Shown piece after piece: positions 49,337 through 59,458 of a stretch of 64,000 nt of DNA. Position numbers and translations under genes: made by a program. Origin of the DNA: Deuterostichococcus epilithicus (Eukaryota; Chlorophyta; Trebouxiophyceae; Prasiolales; Stichococcaceae); assembly GCA_033439295.1 (NCBI GenBank), contig JAVTLE010000023.1, positions 434,001 to 498,000 of the forward strand, written 5' to 3'. Position 1 is the first letter of the stretch, and the number at the start of each line of letters is the position of its first letter. The notes beneath the pieces were generated by a model. It saw only the letters and a list, made by a program, of their open reading frames with translations, was not told the origin of the DNA and ran no database searches.

Positions 49337-52300
49337 TCATCCCTGGCTGTCCGCCAACACCGCGGCAGTCGCCGAGGCAGATGGCGCACTGTTATTGACT
49401 GCTGAGTCAATGAAGCGCACTGCTGCGGCGTACAGTGGTACAGCCAGGTTTTCGACACCTGCCACCAGTGCGTCTGCATTGCAGTCGTCCATTTTCCAGT
49501 CGGGTCACATCTATGTGTGAAACTACATGGCCGGAAACTCCTGTACGCCGTTCTATGTGCAGTGGACAGCTGCTGCATGCCATGGCGTACTTGCCGCGCA
49601 GTGCGAAAACAGTGGCGATGTGAGCGGCCATGTCAGGCTGAGCAACTTGGTGATGGGTGCTTCTGCTTGGCTGCAGTAGCAGACGCTGGATGCATGAGCA
49701 TTGCAGGGCAGATGCAGGCAGCATACCAGAGAAGAGCGCGCCTGCTTTGTGCACAGCGCAGATGCGGCGTGTGGACAACGCCGGGTCATATTCCCATAGG
49801 GGGGCCCCCGACATGCCCGAGTAGGTGTTGCATGCGTGCTGCAGTAACAACATTAAGTAAGGCAGCAGTGCAGGTGATCCCGTGATGGCGCGCCTCACAA
49901 CTGCCGCACAAGCATGTGTGGCATTCAATTGTCCTGGAGTTGTCAGGCCTTTTGCACATAGATCGTGATGTTCAGCATCTCCACCGAACAACTCTGCACG
50001 ACTGCTGTCAAGCGGACACAGAGTGACTGACGTCATGATGTCACACCCTGGCGCTCATCGACTGCTCTCAGGTTGCTGTGCATGTGCAGGAGACCTTGAT
50101 GGAGATGAGCATCACCTGCACGAGCACATCGTTGCTGGTGTCGAAGGTTACATTGCTACAGAAAGCCGCCCACATCTCACGGTCAGAGTTGGCGGGATAG
50201 CCGGCAACATTCAGGCGGAAGGCCACCTGCGATGCAGTGTTGAAACCAGACTCAGGTCGTGTACCGCTCTCAAATTCGCCAGGACCAGATAGAGTGCAAC
50301 ACTGTGGCGGGCGGGTCGGCTGATTATGGGCTGAGAGCGGCGCCTAAGTTGCGGCTGGTTTGTGCTACTCTGCAGACGACAACCAGCATGTCGGCGAACC
50401 AGGGCAATGCTTTCTGATGCAGCCAGCCGACTGCCAGTCATGCCTGACGCACCGCCGGTGCTAACAGGCGACAGGACTTCCGGGCAATGCAGCAGTAATG
50501 GCATTGGTACCAAAGCAAAGGGGACGAAGCAATGCGGGCAGACGTTTCGGATACATTCACCCTGGAGGGCGCGCCAGCGGGCGGCGGCGAGGGCGCGGGA
50601 GGTGGCGGCGGCGATTGCCCAACAGGGCCCTCCCCCGACTCGCCTGCGGCGGGCCCCACCGACACCGCCGACATGTTTGAGAAGCAGTCGTACTGGAAGT
50701 GGCCGTCCATTGCTTCCACAGGCTCCGCCAGTGTCAGCACTGCCAGATCAAATGCCTGCGCCAGCATATGTGGGCGCCAGCCTCTGTCGTCCGCAAAGGA
50801 CTCGTTGAGGGGGTGCGATGTCAGCAATACTGTGCATCATTACGGGCATTCTGCCGATGTTGCACCGCTGCTCCATCCACCGCCGCGTGTCACTGCATGT
50901 CTCGTTTGCAGCATCAGCCATGCTGCCCCTGTCCCTGCATCCGCATAAGGCTGATGGCTGGGACTTTGGAGCTCCAGTACCACAGAAATTCTTGCCTGGT
51001 TGCTGTTCAGGGCTGTGAACTGCGGCGGCAGGGCGATGTCAGCCACCGCAAATTGACCGTAGGGCGCCTGGACATGGTTGAAATGGGTTCTGAGCTGCAC
51101 AGCCATCATGCAGATAGACCTGTATCTCACCGCCAATTGCGTGATCAGCCCGATGAAGCGACATGGCAAGCGGCATCCAATCGCGTGCTGAGGCGTATCC
51201 ACCTGGCCACGAACTGGGCAGACATGATGCGATAATACTGGTGCAAGCGGCAAACTGCTAGTATGCCGCCCTAGACTTTGAGGTTGCCGAACCTGCGGCG
51301 GCGTGATGGTGGAGGCATTATTGGACAGCGCCGGCCAGAAGGTTGGGTGTGGGTCCCGCAGCTGGTGCGTGCCCCGGTAGTCGTACACGCAGTGCCCTGC
51401 GGCACATCACGATATCGAAAGTCATGACCGAGTAAGCAGGTGGGAGGCACTGAAGCTCCGTGGAGGGAAAGGACGGTTATGGCACCGTTTTCCAGGCCAC
51501 CCCATCATGGGGATGTTGCTGGCTGAGCCTTCCTTTTAGTAACAGCAGGCGGCGCTGCGACTACCCAATGTGCGATGATGGCTTAACACTGGTTTTGTCC
51601 CTGGCAACTGCTGACGGCACTGTTGTGGTCGCCTGCCGCTCATAGCGCCTGATCTCTTCTCACCCATGACTATGCTGCAGGGTCTCGGCACATGTTTGAA
51701 CTCTCAAGCGGCAGCTCATTGGCGCGGCCACGGCATAAGCCTGGAAGGCAGTGGCTCAGGGCCTCCCTAGCTAGCTCTGCAATAGACATGAGATTGCAGG
51801 CTGAACCGACAACCCTTGCTGCTTGCTGAGTCCTACATTTCGTACCCGCTGTCAGGACGTGGCGCGGGGAGATGAGGGCGCCGGTGCACCGTGTGCCGTC
51901 TGCACACCGCAGAAAGCCGACATAGCGGTATGGCACCACCTGCGCGAATCACCATCTGGTGATGGGTTAATGCCTTGTTTGTCTTCAGCATGTTGGCTTG
52001 TTCCCGGCGAGCGGGCTGTATGTAGCTCTAAGGAACCTGGGTGTTAGAGTCACAAGCGATATTGGCAGTGCCCGGGCAAAGCTGCGGCAGCTTGCTCAAC
52101 GCAGCGGCGTGTGCTGCCAGCAGGCCTACGTGCAACGCAAGATTCGCCGTCCTGCTCTTTTGTGTGTGCACACGCACTCACGGGAGGCTGCAACACTAAT
52201 GTGTCGTCACCCGCTGCAGATGCAGTGCACTGGGTCCGACATTCTCACGGAAACCCTTGCGACTTCCATGCAGCTGCAACATTCATACACCTGCAAAGGA

Positions 52301-53185
52301 ACCTGCTGCCGAGCTTGCGCGGCGCTGCCTTCCTGCAATGGCAGAAACACGTGCCTGCGTATAGAACACTTGCTCGCGCGACATGTTTGGCTCCAGCTCC
52401 CTGCGATGGTTTGGACGGCGCAGGTTACTGTCTTGCCGAAAGCATCACAGGTAAAAAACTTCAGCCTCCCCTTCGGGAAAGCCACGCATGGATGCTGCAG
52501 CCCTGCTTGTTGTGCAGCCATCGGCTGCACTCGCTGCCGCTCCCTGACCAAGTATTGTGGTACCGGCACCGTTGCGGCGGCGCGGCAGAGCATGCCACAT
52601 ACAGAAGACCTTTCAGGGGCACGTCCCAGATGTATAGGCCAGATGCAGCAGAGGTTCGATGCCAGGTTCGACTCCATACCCCCGCACAGCGCCGCCGTTG
52701 TCGTCTGCCGCATCGCCCGCCTGGCCGGCGGTGTCCACGCCGCCAGCGTCGGCATCGGAGGCCACCTGCATGATGAGGGTCGCATGCAAACCGGTGTGAC
52801 ACACAAAAGACCTGTATGACATTGCCAGATTGCGATCTGCAAGGTGGTCAACATGCAAAGGGCAAGACACTGATCTGAGGGTGCAGTGCCTGTGTTGATA
52901 CACCAATGTTTGAACCTGTGTGAAGAAGCCGGAATCCAGCTCCGGGATGGTTGCCGATGTCTGGGCGGCAACGAGGCGCAGCGGTGACAGCACTGTGGTC
53001 ATGAGGATGGCGGCCGCAAGCACGGCCGATAGCAGGGCTGTCGTCGCCTGAACCTGGCCTGCCGCTCGGCGCCGGCACCTGCTGCGGCCATTACCGCCGC
53101 CGCCGCTGCCGCTGCCGCTGCTGACAATGCCGCAGCTGCCGGCATGGCTGGTGCTGCCGATGCTGACGCTCTCCCAAGTGATCAT
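49337..53185 (-). CDS. V8-like (S1B) serine peptidase, secreted or anchored
   Basis: Minus strand, first ATG about 53185; a Gly/Ser/Arg-rich N-extension leads to hydrophobic LLSAVLAAAILMTTVLSPLRL ending VAAQ, a signal peptide or anchor. Next an acidic propeptide-like exon (about 52780-52640). Peptidase exons: YRYVGFLRCADGTRCTGALI...VLTAG (about 51930-51845) joins HCVYDYRGTHQL (about 51380-51280), restoring the catalytic His in TAGHC. VADIALPPQFTAL lies at about 51030. AFDLAVLTLAEP (about 50760) carries the catalytic Asp. LNVAGYPANSDREMW is at about 50220-50120. YSGMSGAPLWEYDP then RRICAVHKAG (about 49840-49740) carry the catalytic Ser. A Pro-rich linker SPPPPPAPSPPPAG lies between Asp and Ser regions at about 50600. 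The final exon ends at 49337. The exact start and some linking exons are uncertain. Confidence 0.8.
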
Positions 53186-53990
53186 CTGATCAACAGTCTG
53201 ATTGGCTCGCCTGGCGGCCACCGCAGCATGCAGCTGCTGACTGCGGGTCGCTTGTGTATTGTCGGAAGCCCTGCCACCAGTCGGCCGATTGTCACGGCAG
53301 CAGACGGCGGTGGCGTGACTGCTGAGTTGTCAGGGAAGCTCCTCCCACGCGAGACACTTCTTGCAACCGTCTCATCTGCGGGTCGCCTCCCAACGGTGAT
53401 GCAGCTTCTAAGTCCGACTAGGGTGCTGTGGCTTCCAAGGGTCCCATAGTCTTGTACAAACGGAGTTCGACTGGTAAATCAACTAGCGGAGATTCTGGAA
53501 AGAGAAGCAATGCCGTAGGTGAATCGGTGAAGGTGTTGAAAGGTCCTCGATCCAGTAGCCACTGCACACTTGAGATGCCGCGCTCGAGTCTGCAGCTGAT
53601 CCGGAAGCAGCGGCTGAGGGACGCGGACAGGAACAAATGCCGCCAGTGCTTCCGCGGGATACTGCAGCAGTTGCCAGTCGCCGGTCGCTTCAGAGCCAAG
53701 ACAGACAGTTCTATACAGTGGCATTTGCCAGTGCGCCTTGAATCTTAGGGTCTTGCCCAGGAGTCGTCGGCGAGGTTGAGAGGGCACAGGTCGCATCAGC
53801 ACACGGTGGCACCAAAAAGCTGGGTCTCAAGTCTTACCACTACACTACCTGTTTCTGGCTACCTACCGGAATTTTCCTGATCATAACCCTTCCCTGTCTC
53901 AGCTGCATCTCGCTGGACAGTGAGCATACCTCGCCAACGACACACGCACCTCAACACAGGACTAGTTCCTTACTCTGTCAGATCGCGGCA
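53186..53990. other. Intergenic, with an unassigned small ORF
   Basis: Between the peptidase 5' end and the carotenoid oxygenase 3' end. A Ser/Lys-rich ORF (53428-53748, plus strand, GTG-start frame; first ATG unclear) is the only candidate and resembles nothing I know. A tRNA-like A-box occurs at about 53850 (minus strand) without a B-box. Confidence 0.4.
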
Positions 53991-56900
53991 TCAGGGCTCA
54001 GCGAAGGAATTGCCGTGGAAGCCAAACAGCACAGCAAGTGGCATTGACGCACGCGCCAGCTCTGTACAGGTAAACAGGTCCAACACCAGGCCGTCCCCCG
54101 CCTGCAAAGGCAGGAGCCGGTCTGACTGTGCCACTACAATCCGGACGGTCAAAGGCATGCTGTTGCGGGCTTCCTCGCAATGCCATTTCGAGCCAAAGCC
54201 AATGGCGCGGCTCACCATCCAGTACCACAGACATCACGACGCCGTCATCCCCTGCTTTGCCTCCTGGCTGCGGTGCGAGTATTGCCTCCCCCGGAAAATG
54301 GTGTGGCGGCGCCCACACCGCAATCTCTCTGCCGTTCACCACGTCCAGTTTGCACAGCCCTGAAAACCAGGGGGCGCCGTCCTGTGTTCACAAGCAGCAA
54401 CACCATTGACAGCTGTCGGCAAGCCTGTCAGTTGTGCCTGCCTGCCAAGCCGCCTGCCAAGTCGCCACAGCTACTCCGACCACGGCACAGCTGCCGCACA
54501 TGCATGTGCTGCGATGAGGCTCTGCACATGCAGCTGCTGCGGATCCTGGGCCGGTGACATCACCTTGAACCCTAATCCCCAAAGCGTACCGGCATGGCGC
54601 ACGAGTACATGAACCGGTATTGCAGCCCCGACCGCCGCCCGTCGACGCGGGCCATCTCAAAGTTGAGGGTGCTCCTGGCGAGCTGCCGGCCTGTGGTCGG
54701 CTGCGCTCTGCCAGGCGGCATCCCAGACACGCCAACGGCACCCAGCAGGAAGCTGCAGTGCATTGCAACACCGTCCTCTGAGTCAGCCGCGTCAGCTCTG
54801 GCCGCGCTCGGCCTGCGACTCACTACCTGCCCCGAGCCATCACAGCACGCGCTCACCGCCCCCCGTCTCAAAAACGACTACAGCAACAGTGTTCAATGCT
54901 GCACAACATACTCCAGGGCATCCTGCACATTGTGCAGTGCACAGTTCAACCTGGCGGGCAGACCGCGGAGCCCACCGTTTCGGCACAGCACGTGGGAAGG
55001 GCCGGTTGCCCTTGCGCAGGTGCTTCAGGCTGAACGCTTTTGCGGCCGGCAGATCATCGCACGCCACGACGTCGACGGCGACGTTGCCGGCGCCGTCCTC
55101 GAAGGCATTCACGTGGTGGAACGAGTAGAAGGCTTCCGACCTGATCGGGTGTCCAAGCTCCGACTCAGGTGTTCAGGCTCAGGTCCATTCGTAGTTCTGA
55201 GGCAGCCCTGGTGCGCACTGCCACATTCACGCGGGTTCAGGGTTTAGGCTTTGCTCCCTGAGACGCTCCACACGCAGGGCGCAGGGCTTCCTGTGCGCCC
55301 GTTCAGCCTTGCCCGAATCCCTCAAGCTCGCTGCGTCAGAGGTGCACCTGTACGCGGCGACCAGCCCTGCTGACGGTCGAACACCAGGAAGCGGGAACCC
55401 GGCTCCGGCTCCCATGACAGTGCGTCCAGCAGCTGCGCCCCCACCTAGCGTCAGAGTGCGGAAGCATTCGTGATGATCATTTCGGCACATCATCTGGCAG
55501 CAGCAGGAAGCAGGGACTTTGAGAGTTGCTCCAAGAACCTGTGGCAGCGCGCCCAGCGGTTGGGCCTGCCCAACTTGGCAGCACCCGAATCCAGGTCTGC
55601 CACGCCGTCTGCAGTGAGTTTGCAAGTATGCTCAGGCTCAACAGCGCCTGGGACGTGCCGCTGCGACCTCGGCTAGCCGCAGCCCGACCGACAGACGCAT
55701 GTTGGTGTCAACAGGCATCTGCAGGCTCCGGGTCTCCGAGCCGACGGACGCAGCCCTGATTCAGCCGGGTGTCGTGCCGCCTCCTGGCCACATTTGCAGT
55801 GCAGCGGCGGTTCTCTTGGACAAGTGTCAGCGCAGACAGGCGCATCGGCCAAAAACAAGGATCCTCCACGTCATTTGATCGCGCACAAGCAGTGTGGTGG
55901 GAGTGCACCAGCAGCTTCATCGGCTTGATGATTGCTGGCCAATGGACGAGGATGACATAATGCTCCGCGACAGCAAAGCTGCAGAGCAAATGCCAAGGCG
56001 TCGGGTACACTTCAACAACGGCAGTGCTCGAGAACAGGCCCGAACGGGAAACCAACAGCAATGGTCATGTAACTTCAAGGCTGTGATCCAGTTGGCTGAG
56101 ATGCAGAATCACTTGGGTCGCAGCTGCGCCACAAGAACAAACTCACCTGTGCATGTAGAGGAAGTCCTCGCTGCTGTGCTCGACCAGCACGTACGGCTCG
56201 CCTCGGTCGGGGATGACGCATATGCGGTACACCGCCGTGCTGGCGCTGGAAAACTGCAGGGTGAAGCTGAGCGCCTCGCCAGCGCGCTCGTCCCTCAGAG
56301 GCGTGCCACAGCACAGCTCACCCTGCAGAGGGGATGGAAGGCGGGCGTCAGAGCAGGTAGACATGGGGCATTGCGGCTGACAGGTAATGGACGCGGTGGC
56401 TGGCCAGGCGCAGAATCATAGTAAGGGCCAAGAAGAGATCATTGCATCGTGCAGTGTGCTCAATACTGCTCGGCTGCCGCCATCTTGCGTTCGCATCCAA
56501 CTTGACACTCAGCCGCGCCCCTGGGTCAGATGTTGCTTTATGCCAGGAGAGCTGCTCGGGTTCTGCCGGTTGCAATCGAGCGCTGACTGCCTTGCAGAAT
56601 TTGCCAGCGATGCACAACACCTCAAACTGATGCTGCTAGCTCGTCCTGGCGCCTTGAACGAAGGGCTGATGTCTTTGTATCCAAAGTGCCGCAGCGGCTG
56701 CAGAGTGCCCCGGCTCCAGCTCGATAAGATCCTTCGTGGTCACCACCTGCATATAGCTGAATGCAAATTTCTCGGTGTGTGGATCGATGTGCCTCACAAA
56801 CTCGTTGGCGTGCAGCAGACCAGCGGGCAATTGAACTTCCGAGTCGCGGCTGCTGTGCCGCTGCCTGGACGTCAGCTGCTGGCAGAGTGCATGCGAATTC

Positions 56901-57800
56901 CAGCAAAAACTGCCACTGAGTTTCATTGTGATTGAGCCCCGTGTGCGCCGGCAATGCACAGCCCCTCCGCTGCCCCACGGGCAAAGCCCACAGAGCTCTG
57001 AGCTTTCAGACATCTCAGTGCTCGAGTAGGGCATGTATTCGGTTACGTAACCTATGCTGGCTCGCCACTCACCAGTTTGACGCCGAGGGTGGTGACCAGA
57101 TTGGACTGCGATTTTGACACGGCGTCAACAGTGTCCGGCGGCCTTGATGTCTTCCACAGCTTCATGCCAGAGAGCGCTCTTCCCATCAGACCGCTGCCGG
57201 ACGGCTGCGCAAAGGTGCCAGCGGGCTCAAGCACCGGCAGCTGCCCTGTTTTGCGGATGGCGGCCTCCGTCCCGCAGTTCATCTCTGCGGAGCGGTAGGT
57301 CACGCGACCGCCAGCGAGGTCAAACATGTGCACCAGCGCCAGCGCGTCGAATCTGCGCCAGAGCAGCCACACATGATTTGAGAAGCACACACAATGCCAG
57401 GACGCCAGCACTGCTCATGGGTCCGGTGCTCGGCGCCCAATCCAGTCTCCCTGCCCTGCGGTGCGCGCCCGGCAGCCTGCTGCCCCGCAGCGGTTTGCTT
57501 CGTTCACCAGCGGTGCATGGCGGAACGGGCAATGTCGAGCCAGGCGAAAGCAGCGCACATGTGGCGGAAGGAGAAGGTGCCGCCCTTCGCCTTGCCTTCC
57601 TCCATCGGGATGTCGAAGGTGCCGTGCCAGGCCCCGGGCGGATGAGGGCCCCCCGCAGCCAGCTCGGCAGCCGGCTGAGCACCCGCAGCTCGAGTGGCTC
57701 CCGCACCGCCTCTTGCGGGCCGCAACAGGGGGCAGCAAGGTGAAGCTTTCGGGATGTGACCGCCAGCTGCGAGCCAAGCTGGCAGGGCCCCTGGCCCGAT
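53991..57800 (-). CDS. Carotenoid cleavage dioxygenase family protein
   Basis: Non-heme iron oxygenase that cuts carotenoids or apocarotenoids. Minus-strand order: PLELRVLSRLPSWLRGALIR and PGPG (about 57690-57620), GTFDIPMEEGKAKGGTFSF, FDALALVHMFDLAGGRVTY (about 57350), EFVRHIDPHTEKFAFSYM (about 56800), AVYRICVIPDRGEPYVLVEH (about 56235), YMH joined to SFAVAEHYVILVHWP (second iron His), WEPEPGSRFLVFDRQQ (about 55400), FHHVNAFEDGAGNVAVDVV (third His, about 55110), LNFEMARVDGR...YRFMYSCAMP (to about 54595), GLCKLDVVNGREIAVWAPP...DDGVVMSVVLDG (about 54358-54225), and 54110-53991 with LFGFHGNSFAEP (fourth His). The usual first-His motif (AHPK-like) is not clear in RHIDP. GPG and GTF lie in different frames with no intron between them, an apparent frameshift near 57620. 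The start codon is not resolved; subfamily and plastid targeting remain unknown. Confidence 0.8.
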
Positions 57801-59458
57801 ATCCAGCAGTCCGGCGCGTTGTTGGCCTTGCAGGAAGCCGCCGTCGCGAAGCGCCGGCTTGCTATGCGCACAGGCCGGGATGGTGCTGCCGCACGCTGCA
57901 TATCTTCCAGATCAGACGCCATCCTTCGGCTGCGTTGCAGACCATCACTGTCCTGATTCTGTCGCATAATTCCGCCGTCCTGTGAACAGAGCAGACCGTG
58001 TTCAGCATGCACCAGAGCGAGCTGAAACAAGCAGCTGCCGCGCCGCTGCCGCGCCGCTGCCGCGCCGCTGCCGGTGCCGCAGACGCCATCAATAGGTGGG
58101 CTCCATTGGCAGTGTGTGGCCAGCTTTGTGCCGTAAACCCAGCTCGAAGCTGGACGTACCGCCTGAGTAGTGTCGATCAAGGGATTTCACAGAGAGCATG
58201 GACTGTGCACTGCAATCTGGAAGCCCGCTGCGAACGCAGCTGCAGGTGAAACCCCATCGAACTGGGGTTTAGTTTCATGGCTGGAGCGGCTTGGTGTTGC
58301 ATCCATGTGTTGCGTCATCTCAGGCGCCTCGGACGGGCTGGCATGAAGTTAGTGACGACCCATCGACCATTCGACACTGCAGTCAGCTCAGATAGCCGCC
58401 ATCCCTCCGACAGCCTATTATCTGCCTAAAGACGATTTTGCCGCTGAGAGCACGGTTTCGGGAACAGGAATTTCATGGTTTGGCGTCGAAAAGGCGCGCG
58501 TGGTTCCCCCACTCTGGCTCGTGCCAGGGGGAAGACATCCTTTGGGCTAGTGTACCAGCCCCGGTCTCGGCCCGCAGGATTGCAACATGATCCCTGGGTT
58601 GAGGGTGCCACGGATTGCGGGACCCGGCAAAATTACCTGCTTTGGATGCTTCAGCGGCTCCGCGGACGAGCTGCCGACGGGCGGGCGCTTGCGGAATTGA
58701 CTACTACTTTTCTGAGGGTTGAGGGAGTAGGGTCTGCCGAAGGCGGCGCGCGCCGTGTTTTGCGAGTTGGTCAACGTGCTGTGGCGCGCGCCGCTGGCGC
58801 TGCGGACCAGCAAGAGGGCAGACACTGTGGTGCCGCGCTGGACGTGGTGCTGTGGTATTACGTCCTGGGCACCCTTTGCTGACGCCGGCTGACGTCCCAG
58901 CCTAGAGCGGGTGCGGAGACCCCTACTGCTACGCTTGCAAATGCTTCAGGCGCACCAGCTGACCAGAGCGGCTAGAGCTATGCACCTGATGGCTTGTTGT
59001 ACTACCGATTGTGCCCAGGGGTCTATCTATCGCACAATTCACTTGCTTCTGACAAGCGCGCGAGATCGCTGTACGCTGTCGTGGAAACGGCCCAGCCGCA
59101 TCAGTACTGTCGTCCCGAACTGTTTCAACAGCAATGTCGCAATCATCCGTCCGCAAAGTCTTCTCTCGAGTATCGGATTACTTGCGATGACTGCTGATGC
59201 GAGGATCATGTGGCCTCAGTTGCAACAAAGATGTCCTTGAACGAGCCTTCCTGGACGAGCCAGCTAGGCCTGTTGCTGCTGTGACGGCGCAGGAGCAGTA
59301 AGACCCTGCTGTGTGGACAGCTGGCAGCGCGACTGGCGCCATCTGGCAGCTGCGGGCGCCAGCAACGAACGCAGACGCCTCGAGTTCGACGCCCATTCCC
59401 CACCGTGCCAGCCGCCCAAGCGCCGGCACACGGCCTGGGCGCCAGCAGCGCACCGCAG
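57801..59458. other. Divergent intergenic region, dioxygenase and RLK4
   Basis: Contains the unresolved 5' end of the dioxygenase, an 11-bp tandem repeat (ccgctgccgcg type) at about 58030-58075, and an open frame at 58475-58882 (+) without recognisable family. No supported gene. Confidence 0.45.

Noticed and set aside
53428-53748. Small basic Ser/Lys-rich protein gene
   Set aside because: No conserved motif and no clear start; kept only as a note on the intergenic entry.
53780-53880. tRNA gene on the minus strand
   Set aside because: tagtgtagtgg matches an A-box, but no B-box or acceptor-stem pairing follows at the right distance.
57320-58180. Single 286-codon minus-strand ORF as one exon
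   Set aside because: Only a short part (PLELRVLSRLPSWLRGALIR) looks like dioxygenase; the frame opens with TTG, and the rest lacks family features.
58475-58882. Independent gene upstream of RLK4
   Set aside because: Open frame without recognisable domain, neighbours or homologous segment; length is unremarkable at this GC content.
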